Assembly: GCA_034401795.1 (NCBI GenBank)
Contig: CM067366.1
Coordinates: forward strand, 79,369,647 to 79,433,646
Length of the DNA stretch: 64,000 nt
Direction: 5' to 3'
Source: Chaetoderma sp. LZ-2023a
Taxonomy: Eukaryota > Mollusca > Caudofoveata > Chaetodermatida > Chaetodermatidae
Positions 19,444 to 31,344 of the stretch are shown here, in pieces. A program made the translations under genes and the position numbers. How positions within the stretch are numbered: position 1 is the stretch's first letter; each line of letters opens with the position of its first letter. Under the pieces are notes generated by a model. That model searched no databases. It saw only the letters and a program-made list of their open reading frames with translations, and was not told where the DNA came from.

Positions 19444-22400
19444 TCATACCAGCAGCTCTTCAAAATCCATTGGAGTGATGGCATCCTTGTGACCATAAGC
19501 CAGGGTGTGAATACCATCGGGAGCGATCCATCGCTTTGTGTCTGAGGGGCTGAGGCGTGTCTTGTTTTGGTAGACCCCATGGAAGTGGTGACCCTCACTT
19601 CGCAGCATGTTTATACCATGGTGCAAGACCTTTCGCTCGAAGAGGCATTCCTTGTACTGCTCATGGCGAATCTGTCTAACCACAGCCCTGCGCACACTCT
19701 TTGCGTTCTTGACTTCCTGCTCATCCGACCGCTTGATGGAGTACATCTTCGGGCACAGGCCAACAAACCCCTGGATTGGCACGACAGCACACTCATCCTT
19801 CACCTTGCCCAGGACCTTCTTGTTGGCAGTCCTATGTAGCGGGTGTCTTACTGCGTAGTCGCTTGTGTCATAGAGGTCACTCCTCGCAGCCATATCATTG
19901 TAGATGTCCTCTGTCTGAACCTCTAGCAGGAGGCTGTCAGTGTCTGTGTACAGGAGCCCACAGTGGGCACCATATAGTCACTTCAGCTCGTTGTAGTAGA
20001 AGTCATACATGATGTGCTTCGAGAGGTCCATGATGGGCATGACAGGGCAGTTCAGCAGCAGGCTTGTCTTGTACATGTGGAGAACAGCTAGATCATCATC
20101 GAACACCTTCGCCCGGCAGAAGTTGTGCTTGGCTATTAGGCAGCGCAGCTTGTCCTTCTCGGATGATCGCACTAGCTTGACATCCACTTGCTTGCGCAAG
20201 TTATCCATGGTCTTACCGAAGACACCGTTATTCATCAGCGTGTAGAGATCCTTCTCAAAGTCATTGTTGGCCTTCTTACAGAGCTCTGTGTTGACTCGGA
20301 TGTAAGGCTCCATCTACGGCAACTGATTGAAGCGTAGAACCCTGTGCATCTCCTTCAACCTCATACCCAGGCTGAGGTAGAGCTTCAGGTTGCGGTAGTG
20401 TAGGACATAGCACTCTTGGTCTCTCAGGTTAGGCACCAGTTTTTTTGCTGTTGTCTCTGCTATCGATTCGCCCAAAGCACACTGATACCCTGAGAGCCAC
20501 TCTCCCTTCAATTTCATCCATTCAGGAGCCAGCGGGGAGGCATTGTGCATGTCATGCAGCTCTTGTGGGCAATCAAGGTCAACCTCTATGATGTAGCCCT
20601 TTTCATCATCATCGGGATGTTGTGTAATCTCTTTGACATCAATGTCCTGTTCTGTAGGAATGACACACTCAAACCCCCAGTCGGTAGGTGTTGGCTCATT
20701 GCCCAGCCATAGAGATTGTTAGCATCCAGATACATGATGTGGCTTGTCGGCTGTTGTGAATTATATCCAGCTATGCATGGGTTGTTTGCCTTAGCATAGC
20801 ATTTGCTGACCATTGATACACCACCCCTGAATCCTTTCTCTATGAAGAGATGCATGTCGTAGTCAGTGAGGCGCTCCAGCTCCATATCTGTCTTCCTCAG
20901 AAGTGCATGCCAGCTCAACCCCGGGCTTGTGTAATAGTGTGCTGGGTCCAGACGATACTGCTGGAGGCATGTGATACAGAAGTTCTCCAAGACATCTGCA
21001 AGGAGCAGTCTCAAACTGCAGATAGAGGTCATGATAGTGTCCCGTGGTCTGGCAGCCGAACTGGGCCCAGACAGCCTGTGTGTGGTTGTAGTCGCTGTCA
21101 GATATTCCTTCGCCAGAGAGTTTACTGTAGAAAGCAGCTTGAGGTGGGAGAGGTCTCATTGAAACGGTGCCACCCATCCATGTGCTCATAGGGGTATACA
21201 CCCTTGCAGAGCAGGAGCTCATACTTGGCAGTGCTAGGTTCATACTCCTTTGTAAGTGGGAACGTTGTGGAACTGGCGACAAGCTTGTCAAGTGATGCTT
21301 GGAGGAACTGGGCCGAGTCGATGAACCGCAGCCGGCGGAGGCTGAAGGAGAAGTACGTCTCCATATTGTTGGGGATGCAGCTGATATGTCCCTCTGTTTG
21401 GGAGATGGCCTGCATGATGAGGTGAGAATCATACCCACGCCGGTTGTGGAACATGACCGGGATGGTGGTGGACTTGGCGCAGCTTTAGATTACACATTCT
21501 GTGCTGCTCCCCGGTAGAGACCAATGATGTGGCAGTAATCTCTGACACTGTCTGTGACTCCGTCATGAGCTAAGTGTATGTCGCACACATGGCAACTGAC
21601 TGCGGTTTTATGAGCTCGCCAGTCCTCTCTAGTCATCTCCATCGGCTTAGGGTGGGCGAGCACAGTCATTATCTTCTCCTCTTCCAAATGCCAATCGATC
21701 CAGGAAGCGCTTAGCTGCATCTTCTTGATACAGCACTGGTGGTTCACTGACACTGTCACAGCGGACCACAGTGTATGAGAACCCACAGATCTCATGGTAT
21801 TGCATTTTCTGTGTGCTGCTCTGAGCCAGATTCACCTCTGGCCCCGCAACCTTGGTTGTTAGGGCTTCAAAGTCAGCATAGATGATGAATGGCACCTTGA
21901 GTTGCATGTGGTAGTTGGTGAACTATAGCATCTTTCTGTCCTCTGTAGGCATTCTTACGCACATTGGTCTGTCACCGATACCGCAGCACTCCGGTTTGTG
22001 CTTGATGAGGTCTTCGCGAGAATAACAGTGGAGACCGCTTGCAGAAGTGCTTTCTCCCTTTATACCGACTCTGATCATGGAGCAGACAATTCAGGTTCTT
22101 AATCCAGGTATAGTGTCGCTTGCCACCCTTCTCGATAAGCAGCAGATTTGTCCTCGGAATGACGGGATCAGCATCACTCAGATGCAGTGACACCTTTGTC
22201 ATGCCCGAATACATTAATGGCCAAGCCATTCTGTCGCTCAACACGCTTAAGCTGGTGGAGAGGGGTTGGAGAGTCTACAGCGCTGAAGTCAAGGGTGTCC
22301 CAGTGCCCTAAATACTTCAATGTCTGCTGGGGAGTACTGTCTGCAGGATAAGTAGCAGCCAAGAGAGACCAGCGAAGACAGTGGTCATCATTGTTCTGGA

Positions 22401-23246
22401 CATTAACCACGGCACGTTTTTGCTTAATCGAAGCGGAGAGATCGATGTAGGACCCACCACATAGTGGTTGATATCTGGCGATGTTGAGGTACAATCCATC
22501 AACCTGGTCGACTGCCCAGTCAGACCCCTCACAGGTGTAGTTCTCAAGGCCTTGCAGCACATTGGCTTTGGCCTCCTTCACAACCTCGCTAATATTGCTT
22601 GCCTTCAGGATGGCATGCTGCTTAGACCAGAATGGGGGATCTGTGGTGACCTCTGTCCCATCATTCTTCTCCTTGTAGAGGATGATCTTGAGAGCAAGGC
22701 AGAACTTCACCCTCTACAGGTCGAGGACCTCTTACACCAACTTCCTCTCGATCTTGTCCAGGTTTTTATCCAGGAAAGCTCTTGGATCTTTTCCCCATGT
22801 CCACGAAGTTCCCATCCCCACAGATAGTTCTGGATTGCATGTGGGACCTTCACATATCCTGGGGGTATGTCCCTCATTTCCTGGAATAAAGCATCAAGAA
22901 AACTGTTGATCTCCTCATCTGTGAACTTGGGTGGGGTTTCTTGCTTTGAGTGGGGGGGGGGCTTCTCAGGAGTGGTTGGTAGCTTCCTGCATGGGGCTGG
23001 GGTTGGCTTCTCGGGGAGGAGAACTGCCAGGTTCTCAGCATAAGTGGTATGGCTAATAAGCCCCTGCTGCAACAATCTCACCAAATTTTGAAGTACTTTA
23101 TCAATGCCCACAGCAGATATTTTCCCTATACAGTTGCGTTTCTCTAATAGGGGCATTTTGATGGTATCATCCTTTACTAATAGTGGATTTGTAGTGGAAG
23201 TTTTGTACTTTCCTGGCGTGAATAAACTTATGATGGTGTAGGTCAA
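19444..23246 (-). pseudogene. Polinton protein-primed DNA polymerase B, broken
   Basis: Pieces in order along about 1,250 codons: an N-terminal region with RGGSYI-like and NNDDHCLRWSLLAA segments; the exonuclease motif FIIYADFEAL (near 21870); a zinc/HNH-like segment SCHVCDIHL with DYCHIIGLYRGAAQN (near 21520); FHNRRGYDSHLIMQAI; motif A as MYLDANNLYGWAMSQ (near 20690-20736); motif B as NNDFEKDLYTLMNNGVFGKT (near 20210-20275); and motif C as YTDTDS (19933-19950). Stops (one TGA between motifs B and C) and many frameshifts kill it. This family replicates DNA from a protein primer. Confidence 0.9.
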
Positions 23247-23386
23247 AATGGATGATGTTTACCTATACAGTTGCGTTTCTCTAATATGGGGATTCTTTTT
23301 TATGGTATCACCCTTTACTAATAGTGGATTTGTAGTGCAAGTTTTGTACTTGTCTGGCGTTAATAAACTTAGGATGTTGTAGGTCT
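23126..23386 (-). repeat. Tandem duplication of the polymerase start
   Basis: The 120 bp encoding the polymerase N-terminus (23126-23246) is followed by a diverged copy at 23266-23386, sharing tacagttgcgtttctctaat and ctttactaatagtggatttg. The second copy reads NPLLVKGDTIK in place of NPLLVKDDTIK, so both derive from coding sequence. Confidence 0.8.
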
Positions 23387-23499
23387 AAATGAGTTTTGTA
23401 CTTTCCTGGCATGGTCTGAACTCAGCAAATGTCTGATGGGGGGGGGGTCCACCGGGGGGAGGGGTTGCGTTGGGCCCTATGTTGTAAAACACATCGCAG

Positions 23500-23544
<45 letters not shown>

Positions 23545-23800
23545 GCTCTGTTCTGACAACCCTCCTCCCTCTATAACCACCGATCGGCGATCCGTGACTA
23601 CCACCAATTAAAACAGTCTACAACAGTCAGCCTCCTGTAGCCACCTCTGTTCTAACCTGTTTTGACAATCCACCTTCCCTCCTGTAGCCGCGGATCGTGG
23701 ATCGGCAGCTCCCACAACGTTCTGTTTTGAAACCCCTAGTTCATAACTACTAAGGGTTAAGGTCTGTAATATACTAGTAAGTACTTATTATATTACTTAC
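23387..23800. other. Right margin of the Polinton and intron, with a TA microsatellite
   Basis: Contains a poly-G run near 23440, a (TA)n tract at 23502-23542 and a diverged internal repeat of cctcctgtagcc near 23632 and 23676. No gene is seen. This probably includes the damaged Polinton terminus. Confidence 0.4.
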
Positions 23801-23872
23801 AGTAGTTTGAGGCTCTTAAGTCCATCAAGTGATCCTTGCTTCATAGTGACAATTCCTAAGCCACTTAAATCA
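23801..23872 (-). CDS. Host receptor gene: LRR exon 5
   Basis: A 72 bp exon lies between an acceptor (CTAAAACAG) and a donor (GTAAGTAAT). Read in phase with the previous exon it gives DLSGLGIVTMKQGSLDGLKS followed by LKLL, one leucine-rich repeat. It starts with the last base of a codon and ends with two bases of the next, as do the other four LRR exons. It is the leftmost exon I can find. The membrane part of the receptor would be encoded further left. Confidence 0.8.
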
Positions 23873-24266
23873 CTGTTTTAGAAAGATACAGAGATAGTCA
23901 GTAAATTAGAAAATGAAATACACAGTGTTTAGATACATATGATAATTTGTTCTGCGAAAATATTGCTGGTCATTTTTCCATTACAAGTAGTTGTACGTTC
24001 AATAATGGCATGTGCAAATCATTAACATGTCCTCAACTATACCATGTTTTATCCAATGTGCTAGAAAAAGTCTGAGAAGCATGACTGATCAACTACTAAA
24101 TAGAAAATAAACAGTTATACATTGTGATATATGAATAAACAAATACAGTCTAAATAACTCTCACACAAATCTCGGTGTTTTAAAATTGTTTAAATCTAGG
24201 CAGAGATCAATACATTAATATATAATTATTCTATTATTTCAAAGATAGATGAGCACACCAACTTAC

Positions 24267-24341
24267 AGTTGTGGCAGTAAATGAAGATCCTGAAACACAC
24301 TGCTATCAAGCACTGGAATCACACCACAGAATTCAAGATTG
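24267..24341 (-). CDS. Host receptor gene: LRR exon 4
   Basis: A 75 bp exon between acceptor TATGTTGCAG and donor GTAAGTTGG. It encodes NLEFCGVIPVLDSSVFQDLH and LLPQL, a leucine-rich repeat with a slightly unusual core (EFCG where LxxN is usual). Phase 2 at both ends. The intron to LRR exon 3 is about 17.7 kb long because it holds the E4/Gypsy/E2 nest. Confidence 0.8.
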
Positions 24342-24410
24342 CTGCAACATAGTATAATAAAGAACACTAAAATAAAACCGGATACGGCAAAATGAGAATT
24401 AAATGGTATG

Positions 24411-24905
24411 TACCATATTTCGCCTATTAGTAGCTTTGCTAAAATAAAATACCACCCCTTCAACTTTGACATATGAGCTGCAATTATTTCCTAGCAGTTT
24501 TAAAATGGTAAAACTCTGTACTAGAAGCCCACAGCCTAAGACCAAATTTTACCAATTTTGTAAGAATCGCATGTATGTGTAGCATGACAACAATAGCAAT
24601 CGTGTCACGGAATCACTCTACTTTATACCGATCTTGGCTCGGACACATTCCCAGCCCCTTACAAATCAATGTTGGCCTTGGATTTGTAGATCTCGGCCAC
24701 CTATTATTTTACTACTAATAGTAGTAGGCCACATAGTTTCAAGATATAATAGTCTATTCCACGATTTTGCGGTCAAAATACACATAAAATATGATAAATA
24801 CCTGCCTTATAAAGATATTTTACGACCTAATTTATGTACCAAACAAGCAATCAATTTTGCACATCCATTTTGCAATGTAAGCAACCAACATAAAATGATC
24901 CAAAA
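24411..24905 (-). repeat. Truncated copy of the 1.1 kb inverted-repeat element
   Basis: From gtaccatatttcgcctatta onward this segment matches the reverse complement of 43808 down to about 43390, including the words ctttgacatatgagct, aatcgtgtcac and ggatttgtaaatctcg-like sequence. It lacks the second terminal repeat. Confidence 0.7.
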
Positions 24906-25399
24906 TGGAATCGGACGTTAAAGAATTAAAATGAGGTAGAGATCCCTTCTTACGTTTGTGAGCCTGTAACAAAATAAACCTCTTTTCGTGATTGGAGGCG
25001 CATATTGACATGTTCTCATAAGATCTCATACCCCAATTGGTTTGAGACAAGAATGCGTAGATCACACTGAACTAAATGTTCCTTGTCTGAAGCAACTCCT
25101 ATCAATGTACGATGAGTTATGATCGATGATTGATATATCCCATGTTCCAATATTGGTAGAAGTCGTGGAGAGTGGGAGTAGCATTGGTTAGGTCACATAC
25201 ACACATTGATAATAGTGTCATAAAAATGTCAAACTGTTGAATAGTTTGAGATTAATTTAACTGGAAGGCATCAACAGCTTCCTAAGAAAGTCATTTTCAA
25301 ATATTCAATATGACAGTCTAAATTGTTAGTGATTTTCCAATCTTTTCAGCTTAGAAGAGCAAAAAATTATGATATTCAAAGGCATATAATTCAAAAGAT
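24906..25399. other. Intronic AT-rich DNA
   Basis: Nothing recognisable; no convincing frame, exon or repeat beyond the end of the preceding element. Confidence 0.4.
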
Positions 25400-25414
25400 T
25401 AAATGGAATCTAGG

Positions 25415-25610
25415 ATTTTTCTTCTCACAAGAGAGATGATACTTACCATTACAAAGACTCTTGATATATGCTAATATACCCAATTGGCTCAATTATGTAT
25501 AGAATTTAAACTAAAGCTGCCCCTATTAGGCAGGTTAACAACTGTCCAATCTTGGTGCATCCGGAAGCCCAACTGCGCAAACGTGACGCATGTGCCGAGT
25601 GACACATCAC
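25415..25610 (+). repeat. E4 left inverted terminal repeat
   Basis: Begins after ctaggatttttcttctcaca and includes gatacttaccattacaaag, ggctcaattatgtatagaat and ggtgcatccggaagcccaac. It pairs with 41695-41853 and resembles the left repeat of E5 (46865-47040). The CpG palindrome of E1-E3 is degraded here to tgcgcaaacg. Confidence 0.8.
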
Positions 25611-25759
25611 CAAAACAAAAGATAATTGGCTTGAAACTAACAACTGCGTAACATGACCAGGCCACTGACTTCAAAACAGTGTAGACTGTGTACAATGGTT
25701 TTTTTTGATAAAATTATTTTTACATTAAATATAAACAATATTATAATATAGTCAAATAT

Positions 25760-26760
25760 TCCTTGGGCACGATAGTAGCCAAAAGATCTATGTGAGGACA
25801 ACCGAACTGAAGACAAATTTACTTGACTACAGCCTCTTTCAATTCCTATTCCATTTCGGGGATCCAGGAAGGACGAGATAATTGGTCGGCGAGAAAAATT
25901 TAACTTGTCTGGGACATGGGCTGCACAGACAGAAATGCTGCGGGCTCTGCACCAGTGAAGCATTATCAAGGACCCTTGGCAGAGAGACACCGACCTGATC
26001 CTTCCCTGATGATTGATGAACTAGACTACTGTAAAATTGTCCGAGCGGATAAGAATTGATAAACCGCGTATCATGGGATCCCAAAGGATTAGGGCATGGA
26101 AAAACGGTCGACAACTCGAAAAGGTTGACGTGGTAAGAGGCTTCCTGAGGGGACCAAGTGCCTGAAATGTTCATGGAATCCCAGATTGATCCCCATCCTT
26201 CCATGGATGCGTTCGAGAAGACGATGGCTTAAGGAGATGGAATGTGTCACAGTGATGATTTTGTGTAAACAAATAACCTGAGGAAAGGGGAATGAATTGG
26301 ACCACCGTGTAGAACAGATTGGATGTCTTTCCAAAACTGATACTCATAAAATGGAATTTAATGAGGAAACAAGGAATTAGAGGATCCAGATAATAGATCC
26401 CAAGGGACATGAGGAAAAGCTGAAAGGCCTTCTCCTGAAATAGGCCCAAGAAAACACCTTTTCCACCGACACCATCAGGTCTATAATATGAAGAAAGACC
26501 TGGCCGAAATGAACTGGCCCACACTGAAAACATTGGATAGTAGATATAAGGACCTTAACAATGGTGAGGGAAGGAAAAAGCTTCCTTTGGACAAGATCAA
26601 AAAGGATCTCTAAGTGAGTGAATATCTGATTTGAAGATAGATGAGATTTCCCATGTTGACAATCCAGCCTAGATGAAGACATATTCAGATAACTACTGAG
26701 ACATCTGAGAGGCATAGGGAATTAAGCCTTGAAGAGTTAATCGTTGATGTAGACCTGAAC
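25760..26760 (-). pseudogene. E4 RNase H / reverse transcriptase remnant
   Basis: Minus-strand pieces in different frames match the pol of E2: RSDNFTVV and FINHQGRIRS (RNase H Asp region), AAHVPDKLNF followed by a Leu-Ser-Arg-like tail, MEGWG, and further up LMVSVEKV and RRRPFSFS, equivalent to GLMVSLEPV and RRRPIQLF in E2. Many stops. YR is missing between this segment and the left terminal repeat, and so is any clear internal complementary region. Confidence 0.65.
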
Positions 26761-27797
26761 TGAAAAAGGGGTTAAAAATTAAGACAAGCAGACATGAAGA
26801 AAGATTTGGGTGAACAGGAAAGGGGGAAAAGGAGAGGCTGAGAGTTAGGAAGTGGCACTGCCATACTAGGTTGAGGAATGAGATACGAAGAGAAATTTTG
26901 AAAGGAAGGGTGAAAAGGGACTAGAAATAAGAGTCCTTCAGGACTAGAGAAAGGTCCATAAGCCTACCTGAAAAGAAAGAATTAAAGACTGGACCGAAAT
27001 ATTTTGAAATTGGAAGCCAAGATGAATAGTCAGCGCTCTGAGGCATCTGAATCCCATGCCTGAATATCTACTTGGAATGAGGGAACTGTGATCCAATGAG
27101 GAATAAGAGAAAAAAGAGAGTGGATCCTCCGACAGAGAGGGTAATGACCGTGAGAAAATGTATTAACAATACACTGATCAAAAGCAGAAACGCAATGGTC
27201 TTAGAAGAGGGATAACCGACTTCCTCCAAGGATAGAAGGCAAAACTGAGAGCATTGGTAAGGAGAAATCTATAATTACGGTAAGGATTGTAAGAAATCCA
27301 CCTCCAGAACAAACTTGGGTATTAGGAAAACCTCAAACTCACAAGATGCACAGACCAGAGGAACCGTACCATAATATGATATCAAAAAAGCAATCTTTTG
27401 CAACAAATAAGACAAAATATGGAAAGACAACCCATTAAGGATGCTTATAAATCGATCCTGATTACAAAATGAAATGTACACATCAGTTATACACATAACA
27501 CATTAAAAATAAATCAAGAAGACCTAGTAACAAAGGAGATAAGAAGCCTACCAATGGAAGATATACTTGTATGATACCTAATATCTGAATAAAGAAAGAT
27601 ATAAATGAAGAATAAAGGCTAAAAAGCCTCAATATTCCAGTTAGGCCTAGGCTGATAATAGTTAGGCTGTTTGATAGTTAAGTTATTTCTTGATTATCTC
27701 AGTATTAGTCCAAACTGTTCTTGAGTCTGTTTAAATAATTTAGATATTTCGATATTTATGTCCATTCATGTCAACCACGTAACTACGAGGAGCGGCT
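26761..27797. other. Decayed E4 interior and Gypsy 3' flank
   Basis: A purine-rich stretch with weak traces of continuing E4 pol on the minus strand (for example CEFEVFLIPKF near 27300-27350). From about 27600 it is AT-rich. The 3' LTR of the Gypsy element should lie here but I could not match it to the 5' LTR. Confidence 0.35.
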
Positions 27798-28455
27798 TCA
27801 GCTGTGATGGATGCTGGTTTCCACTGATCTTTCGGAAAGACTTACACGAACAGGCTGTCTGATAGACAATGGTGGTAACTGGTTCGCATGTCTGTCATGA
27901 TACGATTTGGCGACTTTCCACTTATGTATGACATCTGCATCAACTCTTAGTTGAAGATATGGTTTGTACAGTTCTGGTACACATGGTAAGAATGACCGGG
28001 TTCTACGCGACATAAGACGTTGAGCAGGAGATGAAATCATATTTGTTGATGGCGTGTTTCTCCACTCGAGTAGAGCTTTCCAAATGTCTCTCCCGTCATC
28101 AACAGCTTTTATGATGTGTTTTTGCAATCTTTACTGCCAACTCTGCTTTGCCATTGGAGCGACTATGATATGGCCTAGAGATTAGATGTTCAAAATCCCA
28201 GTCTCGAGCAAAGGATTGGAAGTCTTCTGATGCGTAATTAGGTCCACCGTCCGATGTCAGAGAACATGGTACACCATGTATTGCAAACACAGGTTTCAGT
28301 GTACCGATTAGGTATTCTGTAGTCATAGATTCAGTTTGCATTAGTTCAATATAATCAGAGTAAATGTCAACATGTACACAACAGTGCTGCTTGTCGACTT
28401 CGAAACAATAGGAAGCTACAATTTGCCATGGTGCTTTGGGTATTGGGTATGTCAT
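27798..28455 (-). pseudogene. Gypsy integrase core
   Basis: Segments of the integrase catalytic core: first Asp in VHVDIYSDYIE, second in SLTSDGGPNYASEDF, and Glu in SNGKAELAVKIAK. In a second frame a C-terminal region follows (DIWKALLEWRNTPSTN and VAKSYHDRHANQLPPL). All three catalytic residues are present, but a frameshift near 28115 splits the protein. It would insert the cDNA. Confidence 0.85.
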
Positions 28456-28651
28456 TAATGGTTCTCACTGTTGAGAGGGTTGATGGGCCTGGAAAATCTT
28501 GCGCTTTCCAACTGCTTCTGCTAAGTCACTATGCATCTGAGGCCAATACATAATGTCACGGGCTGTGTGAATTGTTCCATTAATACCAAGGTGTGATGCA
28601 TGCGTCCGTGCGAGTGATCATGTCATTATGTATTTTCTTACGAATTACGAT

Positions 28652-29830
28652 TCAAGTTCCTCTGAGAATGAGACCGTTCTGTGTTGCCATTTCATCATGG
28701 TAGGGCCAATATTTGGGCCAACCAGTGGTGATCATATCAATTAAGTCCTGCATAGACGGATCTGCACACGTTTCTAACTGAATGCATCGCAACTGTTCAT
28801 CAGTTATGAAGATAACATCATCATTACGAGTCTGTTCAAGATTATGTTGGAGCTTTTCTTCCAAAGTGATTTCATATAAAAGATAGTCGGGCATAATTGC
28901 ACTTTATTCTTGCGGAGGTAGGGATGTGTGAGACAAAGTGTCAGAAATGTATTGGCTTATATTTTACTGTTAGTGAGAATTTCTGTAACCATAACCACAT
29001 TTTCTGTAGTCGTTTAGGACTGGCTAAGATAGTCTTTTTGAAGATTGACATCAGCGGCTTATGATCTGAAAGTACTAGCACGTTATGCTTTTCAAGAATG
29101 CATTGTTCAAAGCGCTCAGTCACAAAGACGATTGCAAGGCACTCCTTTTTGATTTGAGCATAGTTACGTTCACAGGGATTTAAGGCTCTTGATGCATAGG
29201 CAACGGGATGTCCATCTTGAAGCAGGACAGCACAAGTCCAACTTCTGCTCTATCATATTCGATTGTCACATCCTTATTCACGTCATAGTAGTGTAGAATA
29301 GGGGCATGTGTGATTAGCTGCATGATTTCATTCAGCGCTTTCTCATGTTGTGGCAGCCAATCGAAATAGGAATCTTTGTTAAAGTGGCTCACATACACTG
29401 CCGAGTCATGGTATGAATTTTGCTAGGTAGGGTACTACTCCAATAAGTCTCTGAACAGCTTGTAAACAGTCAGGTTTTGGCATTGCTAACACTGCTTTGA
29501 CTTCTTCTGGATCTGGGGAAATGCCTTTAGCACTTAACACGTGCCCCATGTTGCAACCTATCCATTTTGTAACAGAGTTTCTTCTTGTTGAGCTTAAGAT
29601 TGCCTTCACAGCAGCGACTGAGGAGAGCCTCGAATGCACGATCATGAGATTTGGATAACTGTTCATCCGCGTCACCTGTACACCAGATGAGAATGTCATC
29701 CACAATGGATACTACATTTTCTAGACCTTCAAGCGTTTCATGTAACCGACACTGAAATTCTTAAGGCGCTGAAGAAATACCAAAAGGCATTATTTTCTAG
29801 CGGTACCGACCATATGGCGTCCAAAATGTT
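28652..29830 (-). pseudogene. Gypsy reverse transcriptase / RNase H, frameshifted
   Basis: The RT active site is visible as NVVSIVDDILIWCTGDADEQ near 29640-29705, followed by LKLNKK. RNase H follows, with VTIEYDRAEVG and VLSDHKPLMSIFKK (28941-29398). The linker toward the integrase is at 28652-28894 (LQHNLEQTRNDDVIFIT). At least three frame changes occur between 28900 and 29830. Confidence 0.85.
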
Positions 29831-29831
29831 G

Positions 29832-31328
29832 TTATGTATGAAGCGCTATGTCATCTATAGTTGGGATCGCCCAGTGATTGCGAAGAATTGCTTTGTTCAG
29901 ATTCTGTGGATCTAAACATACGCGAAGTGGCTTTCCAGGATGTTGAACTGTGACCATGTTGCTGATCCATGGGGTTGGTGTGTTAGCCTTAGATATGACA
30001 TCCTTCTGTTCATAGTCATCTAATTTTGCTTTCAATTCACATTTTACCGGAATAGGAACATGACGCGGATTGTTTTGAACAGGCATTATGCTTGGAACGA
30101 CCTCAATGTGGTAGTCATCTGAAAACCTTCCTAAGCCTTCAAAGACATCTTTGTATTTGTCTATTATAGTATCACATGATAGGACATTATCTGATACACA
30201 GTGTATTAAGTGTTCATCGTTGAATTTGACTAAATTCAAGGCTTCACACGCGTTTCCAGAGAGGAGTGTGATGGTCGCATCTTGCACAATTTTGAAATGT
30301 ATTTTCTTGCTAATTTTGCCATATGTACAGTACAGAGAAGCTGCTCCAATTGGTCGCATTGTTGCCTGATTATACATTTTGAGCTGCTTATCAGAGTGTT
30401 TCATTTTCGGGTCGCTACACTGCATTAGTTTATGGTAGTCTTCCAGCCGCATTATGCTACAGCTGGCACCTGAATCTAGCTGACATTTGACTTTTGCTAT
30501 GTTGCCATTGGGTGCAGTTATTGACAAGTTAGTGAAGTACTGTTTGTGTGTAGAATCTGATGAGTTAAAAATATAGACTGATTCGTCACTGTCACAAAAG
30601 CCCTGTTCATGTAATGCGTGAACTTTGATATTAGTCTTATACCTATCACCTGATAATTTCTGCTGGCAGACTTTGGCAAAATGATTCCGCATTCCACAGC
30701 TTTTACACCATTTTCCATATGCAGGACACTGTCCTCTGGGATGGTTGTCTCCACAGTACCTGCACGCAGATGCTGATCTAGCACATGAATAATTGGACTT
30801 GCATGGAGACTGATTTTGACTGCGACTACGATTGCTAGCTTTATGATTTATATAAGTTTGTTTGACATAGTGTTTATTCTTTTGGGCATAGTTTACCAAT
30901 TCAAGTTCACCACTAAGCTTTTCTACCTGGATTGAGACTATTTCTGCTGCCTTAACAGTTTCTATTGCTGAGTCAAGAGTTAATGTTGTCATAGTTAGCA
31001 ATTTTTTCTGCACATTTTTGTCTGTGACACCGAGCACAAATATCATTGTATCAGTTAAACTGCCATAGTTGCATGTACTAGCTAGCTTACGAAGCTTATT
31101 AACGTAAGTGTCTGCATTGTCAGTGCCCTGGTTGGACAAACCAAAGACTAGGTCGCCATTCTGGTATCTAGAGTGAATGTTCAGCTTTAACTTCAGATTT
31201 TTTGATTCTGGTATTTGGAATGATGGTTCAGCTTTAACTTTTCCCCCGTACCCGACCAGGAACCAATCTGAATTAGCCGGCTTACTCACTAATTCTAACA
31301 ATGTTCCAGGATATATGACCGAATTCAC
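29832..31328 (-). CDS. Gypsy Gag C-terminal half, protease and start of RT (498 codons)
   Basis: The longest open frame of the element. After YVNKLRKLASTCNYG (the end of a capsid-like domain) come two zinc knuckles, CRYCGDNHPRGQC and CKSCGMRNHFAKVC. A retropepsin-like site CQLDSGASCSIM follows, and then the RT entry region (TPTPWISNMVTVQHPGK, RVCLDPQNLNKAI). The frame stops at IDDIALHT before the catalytic palm. The N-terminal half of Gag seems missing: the region after the LTR is too short for a full capsid domain. Two CCHC knuckles are typical of several Gypsy clades. Confidence 0.85.
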   Translation of the reverse strand: MNSVIYPGTLLELVSKPANSDWFLVGYGGKVKAEPSFQIPESKNLKLKLNIHSRYQNGDLVFGLSNQGTDNADTYVNKLRKLASTCNYGSLTDTMIFVLGVTDKNVQKKLLTMTTLTLDSAIETVKAAEIVSIQVEKLSGELELVNYAQKNKHYVKQTYINHKASNRSRSQNQSPCKSNYSCARSASACRYCGDNHPRGQCPAYGKWCKSCGMRNHFAKVCQQKLSGDRYKTNIKVHALHEQGFCDSDESVYIFNSSDSTHKQYFTNLSITAPNGNIAKVKCQLDSGASCSIMRLEDYHKLMQCSDPKMKHSDKQLKMYNQATMRPIGAASLYCTYGKISKKIHFKIVQDATITLLSGNACEALNLVKFNDEHLIHCVSDNVLSCDTIIDKYKDVFEGLGRFSDDYHIEVVPSIMPVQNNPRHVPIPVKCELKAKLDDYEQKDVISKANTPTPWISNMVTVQHPGKPLRVCLDPQNLNKAILRNHWAIPTIDDIALHT

Positions 31329-31344
31329 TATTCATATGCGGGCA

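Larger units (their letters stand above)
10556..23390. mobile_element. Maverick/Polinton DNA transposon, decayed
   Basis: This 12.8 kb block carries the hallmark Polinton genes: protein-primed DNA polymerase B (19444-23246, minus), a retroviral-type integrase (18366-19439, plus) and an FtsK/HerA-like packaging ATPase (16540-17170, plus). It also carries tightly packed small genes, several with single membrane segments. Every large gene has stops or frameshifts, so the element is dead. I did not find convincing terminal inverted repeats or the 6 bp target duplication. The left end is disrupted by E1; the right end dissolves into a duplicated polymerase start and a TA microsatellite. Polintons are self-synthesising transposons related to large DNA viruses. 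Confidence 0.85.

Noticed and set aside
2400-23760. Terminal inverted repeats of the Polinton
   Set aside because: I compared the left stretch (2400-3403) with the right stretch (23250-23760) by eye and found no inverted match, so no termini are claimed. A self-alignment of the window would settle it.
27600-27797. 3' LTR of the Gypsy element
   Set aside because: No stretch here resembles the 5' LTR candidate (31364-31590). It is either lost or too diverged.
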